Below, one piece after another: positions 18,351 to 26,189 of a DNA stretch of 64,000 nt (the stretch's first letter is position 1; every line of letters begins with the position of its first letter). The stretch is from the NCBI RefSeq assembly GCF_010119385.1, contig NZ_VFIE01000020.1, forward strand, positions 122,939 through 186,938, in the 5' to 3' direction. Source of the stretch: Nesterenkonia haasae. Lineage in GTDB: Bacteria; Actinomycetota; Actinomycetes; Actinomycetales; Micrococcaceae. The position numbers and the translations under genes were made by a program. The notes below the pieces were generated by a model. The model worked only from the letters and a program-made list of their open reading frames with translations, did not search any database and had not been told where the DNA came from.

Positions 18351-18411
18351 ATCTTATGGCGCGTCAAGTACGTACCTAGGGTTACGGCGGTGAAGTAGGA
18401 AACGGAGTGCG

Positions 18412-19332
18412 ATGAAGCTAGGAACGGTCGAGCTGGACGATGGGACAACGACTGTCGTGGTTGAGACCGACAGTGAAACTGTTGTCCTGGAGGGATATCA
18501 GGATCTCGACGCCCTGATTGCTGCGGGGGAAGACACGTGGCGCACGGCGGCCGGTCAGGCCTTGAACGACGGGGCCCGGCTGAACCGGGACGAGTTCCAG
18601 TGGTTGCCGCCGGTGCGCCGTCCCGGGAAGGTGCTGTGCGTGGCGCTCAACAACTCTGCCAATCCGGACCGCATCAAGTCTGGCCCGGATACGCCGGCGA
18701 TGTTCACTAAGCCTTCGTCATCCCTCCTCGGTCACGGTCGCTCGATCATCGTCAAAGACATGTATGGACGGGTTCACCCAGAGCCCGAGTTAGCTGTAGT
18801 GATCGGTCGCGGCGGTGCAGACATTGCCGTCGACGAGGCATTGGCGCACGTTTTTGGCTACACCATCATCAACGACCTCACGTCTCCCACGATGCGCGGC
18901 ACCGACACGTTCAACTACCGAGCGATTCATCCAGCACCCGAGGAAGCAGGAGGCACCCGGTACGTAGATAGCTGGGTCAGCTATCCGGCGCGTTACAAGG
19001 GTGCTGACACCTTCGGACCCCTCGGGCCCTGGGTGACAACAGCCGAAGATCTTCCAGATCCTCATGCTCTCCGGATCACCTGCAGTCACAACGGACGCAT
19101 CGTCACTGACGACAGCACCGCCAACTTGCGATTCTCGGTGGCAGAGGTGATCTCTTTCGCCTCCCATTACCTCACCCTGGAACCTGGCGACATCATCGCC
19201 ATGGGCACGGCTTTGAAGGCCTCAGCTCAGGGCGGCGCCGTCCAGAACGTGGACCTGGTAGAGCTGGGCGGGACTGTCGAGGTCGCCATCGAAGGCATCG
19301 GAACTCTGTCGAACCCGGTTGAAAAGAGATGA
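18412..19332 (+). CDS. Fumarylacetoacetate hydrolase family protein
   Basis: 306 residues with a small N-terminal domain and a C-terminal FAH barrel. Metal-binding acids are in HPEPELAVVIG (about 123-133), and the conserved NDLTSPTMRGTDTFNYRA loop and the LEPGDIIAMGT motif are present. Such enzymes act as acylpyruvate hydrolases, 2-hydroxymuconate or oxalocrotonate decarboxylases, or hydratases after extradiol cleavage. It is in the TRAP operon between the aldehyde dehydrogenase (61-bp gap) and a SnoaL gene (ATGA overlap). It is a different subgroup from the partial FAH gene at the left end. Confidence 0.88.
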   Translation: MKLGTVELDDGTTTVVVETDSETVVLEGYQDLDALIAAGEDTWRTAAGQALNDGARLNRDEFQWLPPVRRPGKVLCVALNNSANPDRIKSGPDTPAMFTKPSSSLLGHGRSIIVKDMYGRVHPEPELAVVIGRGGADIAVDEALAHVFGYTIINDLTSPTMRGTDTFNYRAIHPAPEEAGGTRYVDSWVSYPARYKGADTFGPLGPWVTTAEDLPDPHALRITCSHNGRIVTDDSTANLRFSVAEVISFASHYLTLEPGDIIAMGTALKASAQGGAVQNVDLVELGGTVEVAIEGIGTLSNPVEKR

Positions 19333-19754
19333 GCGAACTGGCGCCTGCCGACCGGTCGGCATTGCAGGAACTCAACGCGCGTTTCGCTTGGGCTTTGGAT
19401 GACCACGAGTTTGATGCCCTGAGAGAGATTCTGATGCCAGAGGCGCACTATGTCTCAGTGGGCCGCGAGTTCCAAGATCTGGAAACCATAATCGCCTCCT
19501 TCAAGGCCCGGACAGAATCGCGCACCACACGCCACGGCATGGGAAACCTGCTCCTGAGCGCCGACGGACCTGGCCGAGCGACTGGCAGGTCGAGTTGGTT
19601 CACTTTCGCCAGCAACGCAGCTGCTCCCACTGACCCCGAGGTCTACATGGTCGCTGACTTCCGGGATGTATACGTGCTAACCCCCGCCGGATGGCGCATT
19701 GCTGAACGGATTATCACTCCAGTGTTCCGACGAGCTGACCTTGCACCCAACTAG
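19329..19754 (+). CDS. SnoaL-like (NTF2-fold) protein
   Basis: 141 residues, one NTF2-like domain. It begins with a helix (DRSALQELNARFAWALDDHEFDALREILMPEAHYV) and ends with PEVYMVADFRDVYVLTPAGWRIAERIITPVFR, the pattern of small SnoaL_4-type proteins such as LinA relatives. It overlaps the FAH gene by ATGA and lies 51 bp before the VOC dioxygenase, so it belongs to the ring-cleavage module. A catalytic or accessory role is not known. Four separate modules in this window each carry such a protein. Confidence 0.82.
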   Translation: MSELAPADRSALQELNARFAWALDDHEFDALREILMPEAHYVSVGREFQDLETIIASFKARTESRTTRHGMGNLLLSADGPGRATGRSSWFTFASNAAAPTDPEVYMVADFRDVYVLTPAGWRIAERIITPVFRRADLAPN

Positions 19755-19805
19755 CCACCCCTCGCCCACCGTGTGGGCACCCGTCCGGCGAGAAGGAATA
19801 ATGAC

Positions 19806-20792
19806 GTGAACCACCAGACACCTCCCCCCGAACCTATCCGCGAACTGGCACACCTGGGCCACCACGGGCTCTATACCCCAGATCTCGACGGGAGCCTCTG
19901 GTATTTCGTAGATCTGCTCGGAATGGACATCGTTGAACGCGAGGGTAGCACCGTATACCTGCGTGCCTACGGCGACTACGAGCGGTGGACACTCCGGCTC
20001 AGCCAGCGGGAGAAGCCGGGGTTAGAGTACGTGTCCTGGCGTATGTGGAGCCCCCAGGCCCTGGACCGACGCGTGGAGTGGCTCGAGAAACACGGTTTGG
20101 GCGGAAGTTGGGTCACTCAGGAGTATGGCAAAGGCCCTGCTTACCAATTCGAGGACCCTGATGGGCACGTCTTCAGGCTCTACTACGAGACCGAGAACTA
20201 TGTGGCACCTGAAGGCAAGAAGCCGGTCATTCCGGTCAATGTTCAGGCCTACGCCGGAAGGGGTGCGAACGTCCACCACTGTGATCACGTCAACTTGTTG
20301 GCCCAAGATGTCCGTGCGTGTCGCGAGTTCTGGGAAGAGGCCTTCGGCTTGCGTAGCTACGAGATCATTCGCCGGGCCGATGGCTCGGAGGTGGGTGCCT
20401 GGATGTCAAGTTCTCTTCAGGGACATGAACTGATCTACACCCAGGACAACACCTCGGGCAACGGACGCCTCCATCACTTCGCCTACGTGGTCCCGACGCG
20501 TGAAGAGGTGCTGCGCGCTTCGGACATTTTTGCCGATGCCCGTATATACATCGAGGCCGGCCCGTCGAAACATACGGCCATCCAGGGCTTTTACTGTTAC
20601 ACCCGCGAACCGGGAGGTAATCGAATCGAAGTGGCCAACGGTGGCTACTTCGTCTTCGCACCCGACGCCGAACCGTACGTGTGGAACCTGGAGGAATGGT
20701 CCCAAAAGCCTGGCTGGGGCGCTCCGATTCCTCCCCAGTTCCATCTGTACGGCACCCCGGTCGTTGACCCCGAAAAGGAACTCGTTCGGTGA
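19806..20792 (+). CDS. VOC-fold (type I) extradiol dioxygenase, second copy
   Basis: 328 residues from the GTG at 19806, chosen for GAAGGA at the right distance. An upstream GTG at 19773 is possible but has no ribosome site. There are two VOC domains, with iron ligands His161 (CDHVNLL), His223/224 (RLHHFAY) and Glu275 (GGNRIEVAN), plus second-shell His256 and Tyr265. It is related to the dioxygenase at 1809-2804 over its length, including the C-terminal HLYGTP-like motif, but is clearly divergent. Here it sits with aldehyde dehydrogenase and FAH genes, i.e. a classical catechol meta-cleavage context without oxalomesaconate genes. A different substrate is therefore likely. Confidence 0.88.
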   Translation: MNHQTPPPEPIRELAHLGHHGLYTPDLDGSLWYFVDLLGMDIVEREGSTVYLRAYGDYERWTLRLSQREKPGLEYVSWRMWSPQALDRRVEWLEKHGLGGSWVTQEYGKGPAYQFEDPDGHVFRLYYETENYVAPEGKKPVIPVNVQAYAGRGANVHHCDHVNLLAQDVRACREFWEEAFGLRSYEIIRRADGSEVGAWMSSSLQGHELIYTQDNTSGNGRLHHFAYVVPTREEVLRASDIFADARIYIEAGPSKHTAIQGFYCYTREPGGNRIEVANGGYFVFAPDAEPYVWNLEEWSQKPGWGAPIPPQFHLYGTPVVDPEKELVR

Positions 20793-21388
20793 CCTCGGGC
20801 CGATACCAGCTGCGGGGACCGGAGGAACTCGACGCTGAGCAGCGTTCGCTGCACAACCGGATTATCTCAGGGCCGCGTCAGAGCCAAAAGAGTCAGGCGC
20901 CGCTTACAGACGAGTCTGGGGCCTTACTCGGGCCCTTCGCTCTGATGACCATCTCGCCAGCAATCGGCGACGCGGTTCAGCAGGTGGGCGCGGCATTGCG
21001 CTTCTCCAGCGGTCTCACACCACTGGTTCGGGAGGCTACGATACTCCTGGTCGCTGCCCGTCATCGGTGTGACTTTGAGTGGATCTCACACGCCGGACTC
21101 GGCCGTTCTGCTGGTCTGGACGAGGATGCGCTGGCAGCGTTGGGCCGTGGGCACGTACCACACGGTTTGTCAGCAGAGGATGCCTACGCTCTTCAGACGA
21201 CGCGAACCTTACTGGTTGATGGCGCGCTCCGTGACGAGGACTATCATCGAGCCACCACGAGGCTTGGGGAGCGCACATTGGCCGAGCTTGTGTGGCTCTG
21301 CGGTTATTACAGCATGCTGGCCCTAGCCTTGACGGTCTTCGATCCTCCGCTTGCTGTGGCAGACGACGTCGCGCCGTGGCGTGGTTGA
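20789..21388 (+). CDS. Carboxymuconolactone decarboxylase/AhpD-like protein
   Basis: 199 residues, GTG start overlapping the dioxygenase stop (GTGA). The CMD/AhpD alpha-helical fold is seen as FSSGLTPLVREATILLVAARHRCDFEWISHAGLGRSAGL (about 71-109). The peroxidase CxxC of AhpD is absent, so a peroxiredoxin-reductase role is unlikely. Similar proteins accompany aromatic ring-cleavage operons, but their reaction is mostly unproven. It is the last gene of the TRAP operon; the next gene is separated by a 118-bp gap containing a CRP-like site. Confidence 0.82.
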   Translation: MTSGRYQLRGPEELDAEQRSLHNRIISGPRQSQKSQAPLTDESGALLGPFALMTISPAIGDAVQQVGAALRFSSGLTPLVREATILLVAARHRCDFEWISHAGLGRSAGLDEDALAALGRGHVPHGLSAEDAYALQTTRTLLVDGALRDEDYHRATTRLGERTLAELVWLCGYYSMLALALTVFDPPLAVADDVAPWRG

Positions 21389-21478
21389 TGGGGGACCTTA
21401 GGTCCGCGGGACTGTCTCCGGATCCATCTTCCTAAATTGCCGCAGCAATGAGACACCTTGTAGAATCAGCTTGCATGA

Positions 21479-21494
21479 TGTGTTGTACATCACA
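21479..21494. promoter_or_regulatory. CRP/GlxR-like site
   Basis: TGTGT-TGTACA-TCACA, 9 of 10 matches, directly upstream of the AraC-type gene. It overlaps a possible longer reading frame, which argues for the downstream TTG start. Confidence 0.5.
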
Positions 21495-21506
21495 AAGGAT
21501 ACTCAC

Positions 21507-22478
21507 TTGACACACGGCATGCTTGAGGACCCGGCAAAGACTGAAGCTGTGCGCGTTGATACCGCCAATTCTTTAGGAGAATGGCGAGTAGTAGCGGCGA
21601 ACCGCATTACACCGGTTCGGGTCAGTGCGGATGAGGGCTTCAGCGGGAGCATCAGATCGCGAATCATCGGTGAGACAACTCTCAGCGAGATCGTCGCGAG
21701 CGCGCATCATGTTAAACGCACCCCGGAGCTCATCGGGAGAAATAGCCGTCCTCATATCAAGCTGAGCCTTCAACTGGCGGGTACCGGCTACGTTCGCCAG
21801 GGAGACCGTGAGGCCTTTTTGGAAGATGGAGATCTGGCGATCTACGAGACTTCCTATCCCTACACTCTTCACTTTCCCGGCCCCCTGCGTTGCTTCGTCA
21901 TGGCTTTTCCTGCAGAGAGCTTGGATATTCCCCTTTCGTTGGTCCAGCGAGTGACGGCTATGTGCCTTCCAGGTGACCAGGGAGTGGGACAGATGATTTC
22001 GCCGTTCATGCGTCATCTGGCCGAGAACCTTGATGAACTCTCTGGGGTGACGGGAGCACGGATGCTTCGCAGCACCTTTGATTTGCTCACTTCCTTCGTC
22101 TATGCCCACCTTGCCAAGGGTGAGGATCAACGGGAGCATGATCGACAAGTAGAGATGCGAACACTCAAGCTTTACATCGACGACCATCTCCATGCTCCGG
22201 AACTCAACGCCACTCTTATCGCCAATGCCCATTACATTTCAGTGCGGTACTTGCAGTACCTGTTCAGCCAGGAAGGGCAGACGGTATCGACCTATATTCG
22301 CGCCCGACGACTTGAACGTTGTCAGTTGGACCTTTCCGATCCCGCCCAGTCATCATTCTCGGTCCTCCAGATCGCTCAGCGGTGGGGATTCTCAGACGCG
22401 AGCCACTTCAGTAAGGTCTTTAAGACCCGCTTCGGAGTAGCGCCCCGCGAATACCGCTCCTTTCATCTTTCCCTTTAG
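21507..22478 (+). CDS. AraC family transcriptional regulator
   Basis: 323 residues from a TTG at 21507 with AAAGGA 7 bp upstream. A frame reaching back to 21471 would cover the CRP-like site, and ATG 21519 is another option. The N-terminal half is a cupin-like AraC-binding domain of the type found in NphR/FeaR-like regulators of aromatic catabolism (HIKLSLQLAGTGYVRQGD). The last about 110 residues hold two helix-turn-helix units, ending in the AraC signature RWGFSDASHFSKVFKTRFGVAPREYR. It probably senses an aromatic acid and controls the TRAP/meta-cleavage operon before it or the genes after it. Confidence 0.88.
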   Translation: MTHGMLEDPAKTEAVRVDTANSLGEWRVVAANRITPVRVSADEGFSGSIRSRIIGETTLSEIVASAHHVKRTPELIGRNSRPHIKLSLQLAGTGYVRQGDREAFLEDGDLAIYETSYPYTLHFPGPLRCFVMAFPAESLDIPLSLVQRVTAMCLPGDQGVGQMISPFMRHLAENLDELSGVTGARMLRSTFDLLTSFVYAHLAKGEDQREHDRQVEMRTLKLYIDDHLHAPELNATLIANAHYISVRYLQYLFSQEGQTVSTYIRARRLERCQLDLSDPAQSSFSVLQIAQRWGFSDASHFSKVFKTRFGVAPREYRSFHLSL

Positions 22479-22588
22479 CGGCGCCTCCCAGGACGTGCGG
22501 TTCTGACGAAGTAGATTGCGCCGCTACACAAGACACATGGAGGCCCCCGACGCGAGAATGAAGCTAAATCACGCGGAAGGAAGCATTC

Positions 22589-23014
22589 ATGGTCATCAAG
22601 GATGAGCTTTACGACGTCGGAATCGAACAACGGCGACACATGTTCGGCCAGGCCGGGGCGGAGGATCAGACCGACAACACCTCTGGTCTGAATGACAAAA
22701 TTCAGGACTTCGTCACTCGTTACTGTTTCGGAGACATATGGCAGCGCCCACATCTGTCGCCGACAGAACGAAGCAAAGTGACTTTCGCCATGCTGGTGGC
22801 CACTGGTAAACCCCATGAGACTCGCATCCACGCACGTGGCGCCCTTGCCAACGGCGTGTCGCCAGTTGAATTGCGTGAAATAGCGATTCATGCAGCCCTG
22901 TACTGCGGAATTCCCGCAGCTGTCGAGGGACTGAATGCGCTAGAGGAGATCTTCGCTGAGAAGGGCGTGTCCCTTGACCTCGACGGCGAAGGATCCCAGG
23001 AGGAACAGCAATGA
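22589..23014 (+). CDS. 4-carboxymuconolactone decarboxylase-like protein (PcaC family)
   Basis: 141 residues, normal for PcaC. The conserved core is RSKVTFAMLVATGKPHETRIHARGALANGVSPVELREIAIHAALYCGIPAA, containing the HARGAxxNG segment with the catalytic-region His. PcaC converts 4-carboxymuconolactone to beta-ketoadipate enol-lactone in the protocatechuate ortho pathway. Here it is not beside other pca genes but is coupled (ATGA) to a beta-hydroxyacid dehydrogenase, so it may act on another lactone or ring-cleavage product. GGAAGGA precedes the start. Confidence 0.83.
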   Translation: MVIKDELYDVGIEQRRHMFGQAGAEDQTDNTSGLNDKIQDFVTRYCFGDIWQRPHLSPTERSKVTFAMLVATGKPHETRIHARGALANGVSPVELREIAIHAALYCGIPAAVEGLNALEEIFAEKGVSLDLDGEGSQEEQQ

Positions 23015-23919
23015 GCGAAGCAAAGGGCGTCGAGACAATCGGCTTCGTCGGGCTGGGAACGATGGGCGGCCCTATGGTCACCAATCTCGCGGCATCAGGT
23101 TACGACGTTTGTGTGCACGACGCTGATCCTGCGCGCACGCGCACGTTTGCCGAAGAACTTGCCGCGAAAACTGGCCAAAAGATCACGTCGGCGGTAGAAC
23201 CTTCCACGCTCAGCTCCTGTAGCGTGGTCTTCACGATGCTTCCCACCAGCGCTGTGGTGCGTTCCGTTCTTCTCACACAGGACAACGAGCTGCGAATTCC
23301 CTTCGAAAAGGGAACCGTGATTGTTGACATGAGTTCTTCTGACCCCACAGAAACGGTAGATACGGGGAAGGTGCTCGCCGAGCTCGGAGTCCAGATGGTG
23401 GACGCGCCAGTGTCCGGCGCCAAAGAAAGGGCAGCCACTGGCACTCTGGCCATCATGTTAGGAGCCGACGATGATGCGGCAGCCGAACGGGCCATTCCCA
23501 TTATCGAGAAAATGAGTCGGAGCATTTACCGGACCGGAAAGCTCGGGACCGGCCACGCTATGAAGGCACTCAACAACTTTGTGGCGGCCGCCTCCTTCGC
23601 TGCGGCCTCTGAAGCGCTCACAGCAGGCCAACGCTTCGGTCTCGACCCTGCCACCATGGTGGACGTACTCAATGATTCAACGGGGCAGAGCTTTGCCACA
23701 ACCTATGTTCTCGGTCCCCACATTGTGGAAAAGCGTTTCTCCAGCGGCTTCGCGCTGCCCCTCATCACAAAGGATGTGCGCATCGCTGCCGCACTGCAAC
23801 AGGCGGTCGGCCATTATGCACCGGTCAGCGAGGCGGTCTCCAACCAGTTCAACGCGGCACTAGAGGCGCTCGGACCGGTAGACCACACCGAGGCCTATCG
23901 CTTTTGGAGCACAGACTGA
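23011..23919 (+). CDS. 3-hydroxyisobutyrate/beta-hydroxyacid dehydrogenase family NAD(P)-dependent oxidoreductase
   Basis: 302 residues. The dinucleotide fingerprint GFVGLGTMGGPM is at residues 11-22. The substrate motif MVDAPVSGAKERAATGTLAIM and the catalytic Lys segment GHAMKALNNF are those of the HIBADH/tartronate-semialdehyde reductase family. Its start overlaps the PcaC-like gene by ATGA. It could oxidise or reduce a 3-hydroxy acid late in an aromatic pathway. The exact substrate is unknown. Confidence 0.88.
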   Translation: MSEAKGVETIGFVGLGTMGGPMVTNLAASGYDVCVHDADPARTRTFAEELAAKTGQKITSAVEPSTLSSCSVVFTMLPTSAVVRSVLLTQDNELRIPFEKGTVIVDMSSSDPTETVDTGKVLAELGVQMVDAPVSGAKERAATGTLAIMLGADDDAAAERAIPIIEKMSRSIYRTGKLGTGHAMKALNNFVAAASFAAASEALTAGQRFGLDPATMVDVLNDSTGQSFATTYVLGPHIVEKRFSSGFALPLITKDVRIAAALQQAVGHYAPVSEAVSNQFNAALEALGPVDHTEAYRFWSTD

Positions 23920-24020
23920 GGGCTCCAGGTCGGACCATGCCGCGGGCAACGCCCTGAGGCACCAGAGTTCAAGGCGGATCAAGATAGACCCTCAGAAAAA
24001 TCGTATGTAAAACTTGGTTA

Positions 24021-24036
24021 CGTGATATAGATCATG
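24021..24036. promoter_or_regulatory. CRP-like or LysR-type palindrome
   Basis: CGTGA-TATAGA-TCATG, a palindrome with 7 of 10 CRP half-site matches, 14 bp upstream of the LysR-type start. It could equally be part of the autoregulatory site of the LysR protein. Confidence 0.35.
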
Positions 24037-24049
24037 AGATAATCTTAAG

Positions 24050-25000
24050 ATGTCGTCTTCCGTTCCCTTCACGTTGCGACAGCTCGAGTACTTCGAAGCC
24101 ATCGCCTCACAGGGTTCGCTCGCAGCAGCTGCAGAGCACTGTTTCGTAAGCGCGTCGGCCCTTGCACTTGCCCTGGACGACCTCGAGCGTCATCTCGGTG
24201 TCCAACTCATCATTAGGCGCAAGGGGCGCGGAACATCGTTGACGCCTGCCGGTTCGCGTGTGCTGTCCCTCGCGCGAAGACTTCTGGCGGGCGCAGAGAC
24301 ACTAGCCACGGACGCTTCTGGGTTAAGCCAAGGACTCACCGGAGCGTTCTCACTTGGCTGTTTTTCGACGCTTGCACCCTTCTATGTGCCCGCCATTCTT
24401 GAAGACTTCGGCAGGTCCCACGATGCACTGCAGCTTGAGTGCATCGAGGCACCTGCGACTGAACTACATGAGATGCTTTTGCGGGGGCAAATCGAGACGG
24501 CACTGATTTACGGCGTTGACGCCTCATCTCAACTGATCTTCGAACCTGTCCAGCAGATTCGCCCGTACGTCATCGTGGCAGATGATCACCCACTCGCTGC
24601 CAAGGGCCAAGTACGCCTTAGTGATCTGATTCATGAGCCTTTGGTGGCATTGGATGTGCAACCTGCACGGAACAATACCCAGCGCGTTTTCGAGAGTCTG
24701 GGACTGAGCCCAACCATCGGCCACTACACAAGCAGCTTCGAGGTATCGCGCTGCTTGGTGGGCCGCGGATTCGGCTACGCAGTACTGTTTCAAAGGCCAG
24801 CCTCACGTTGGACCTACGAAGGCCACGGCGTCACCTACATAGAACTCGCCGATGAGGTGCCGACGACGATCATTGGGCTGGTACGGCCCTCTGCCGCGCC
24901 CCGTACCGCCAAGTACACCGCTCTACTGAATTTTCTGCAAAGCAAATCAGGAGCCCGGGTCGGCACAAGGGGACAAGCCATGACCCCAAGCCTGGACTGA
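24050..25000 (+). CDS. LysR-type transcriptional regulator
   Basis: 316 residues. The winged-helix DNA-binding region is residues 5-65 (FTLRQLEYFEAIASQGSLAAAAEH...), followed by a linker helix and a periplasmic-binding-like effector domain (about 93-300). It resembles the subgroup that also includes the LysR at 54405. It is not divergent from a target: the upstream gene runs the same way, and the downstream operon converges on it with 25 bp between. The target set may be the PcaC/dehydrogenase pair or the TRAP operon. A short 5-bp hairpin at 25006-25022 could end transcription in either direction. Confidence 0.88.
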   Translation: MSSSVPFTLRQLEYFEAIASQGSLAAAAEHCFVSASALALALDDLERHLGVQLIIRRKGRGTSLTPAGSRVLSLARRLLAGAETLATDASGLSQGLTGAFSLGCFSTLAPFYVPAILEDFGRSHDALQLECIEAPATELHEMLLRGQIETALIYGVDASSQLIFEPVQQIRPYVIVADDHPLAAKGQVRLSDLIHEPLVALDVQPARNNTQRVFESLGLSPTIGHYTSSFEVSRCLVGRGFGYAVLFQRPASRWTYEGHGVTYIELADEVPTTIIGLVRPSAAPRTAKYTALLNFLQSKSGARVGTRGQAMTPSLD

Positions 25001-25025
25001 AGCGTGCAGGCTGAGAACCTGCTAT

Positions 25026-26174
25026 CTATATGGTCCCACCGCGAGCCTCGAGGGCGATCCTGGCCAGCTCCTTCGCTTCTTGGTAGTACTGCTGAATGGA
25101 GTCAATCGCAGCTGGGGAATCACTTGCCCGTAGAGCAACGACCATACGGTCCAGATGACGAGGTTCAAGGTATCGGCGCCAGTCCATGGACTCCCATACC
25201 GACCGCCAAACCCACGCAATGCTCAGTCGACGATACGATTCCGCCAGCTGATCAGAACCAGACGACTTTATGATTGCGCTGTGGAGTTCAGTGTGGAGTG
25301 AGAGGAACTCTCCGGGATCCGGCGAATCCGCGTTTCGGAGCTCTTCCATGCGCTCAACAATTCCTTCTAGTTGCCGCAGCTGATCCTCACGGAGCCGTCC
25401 TGTTGAATTCGCTACCACTCCAACCTCGATGTTGGTGCGGGCTTCGTAAATGCTCTCAACGAGGTCGAACCCGATGGGGGCGGGCGCAAATCCTCCGTCC
25501 GAAGTGCTCTGCACCAACTCTTCCGAGGATAATCTGATCAGCGCGTTGTGCACGTCATCCTCCCGGGCGTCCACGCGCTTAGCTAGGTCTGCCACGTCCA
25601 GTGGGTGACCCACTGGAACCTCCCGACGCAGTACCAGTAAACGCACGCTATCGTAGGTGTCGTGTTCGCGAAGGCGGTCCCAGCGGCCGAATGAACCTTG
25701 GAAGTAGGTCAGCGGGCGGCCGCCGACTAGGCGCGCATTAAGGGCTTCTCCTATCAAGATCGTGTGCGAGCCTCCTTCCGCGGTGCTGGAGAGCCTGCAC
25801 GAGAGTGTGGCGATCGATCCATCGAGGAGCGGAGCCCCGGTCAGAGCACACTTTCTGAGTTCGACGCCCACAAATTTGTCACCCTTCCCAGCAAATTGTC
25901 GCGCCATCCACCCCTGCTCTTCGGCAAGAACATTGACCACGAATTGGCCAGACTCGAGCACGGCAGCATGGGTGGAGCTCTGGCGATTCATACACGCCAG
26001 TATCATCGGAGGGCTCTCCGAAAGAGGGACAACAGCGGCCACCGTGGTTCCATATATCTTGTCTTCGACGGCGGTGGTGATCACTGTCACGCCGCTGGTC
26101 AATTTCGCAGCGGCTCGAAGGACTTCTTCGGTGGTGTTCTCCGCCGACGGGTCGTTCATGCGCGGGTCAGTCAC
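25026..26174 (-). CDS. Flavin reductase fused to GntR/FCD-type regulator domain
   Basis: 382 residues from a GTG with GGAGG upstream. Residues about 15-170 are a flavin-reductase-like (DIM6/NTAB, HpaC-type) domain with GTTVAAVVPLSESPPMILAC and HTILIGEAL. Residues about 174-233 match a GntR winged helix (VADLAKRVDAREDDVHNALIRLSSEELV). Residues about 238-376 look like an FCD ligand domain, with EARTNIEVGVVANS, LHTELHSAIIKSSGS and EPRHLDRMVVALRASD containing candidate metal His294/298/340. The reductase should supply FMNH2 to the LLM monooxygenase encoded 15 bp upstream. The regulator half may sense the substrate, tune the reductase or bind DNA. Comparable logic is known for the HPA hydroxylase reductase C1 of Acinetobacter, which has a MarR-like tail. 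Confidence 0.87.
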   Translation of the reverse strand: MTDPRMNDPSAENTTEEVLRAAAKLTSGVTVITTAVEDKIYGTTVAAVVPLSESPPMILACMNRQSSTHAAVLESGQFVVNVLAEEQGWMARQFAGKGDKFVGVELRKCALTGAPLLDGSIATLSCRLSSTAEGGSHTILIGEALNARLVGGRPLTYFQGSFGRWDRLREHDTYDSVRLLVLRREVPVGHPLDVADLAKRVDAREDDVHNALIRLSSEELVQSTSDGGFAPAPIGFDLVESIYEARTNIEVGVVANSTGRLREDQLRQLEGIVERMEELRNADSPDPGEFLSLHTELHSAIIKSSGSDQLAESYRRLSIAWVWRSVWESMDWRRYLEPRHLDRMVVALRASDSPAAIDSIQQYYQEAKELARIALEARGGTI

Positions 26175-26189
26175 GAGGGGTTACGCCTC

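Noticed and set aside
22589-23014. Genuine pcaC of a protocatechuate operon
   Set aside because: No pcaB, pcaD or pcaL is adjacent and the partner is a beta-hydroxyacid dehydrogenase, so only a family-level call is made.
25006-25022. GCAGG/CCTGC hairpin between convergent genes as a terminator
   Set aside because: It has only a 5-bp stem without a U-run, so it is too weak to list as a feature by itself.
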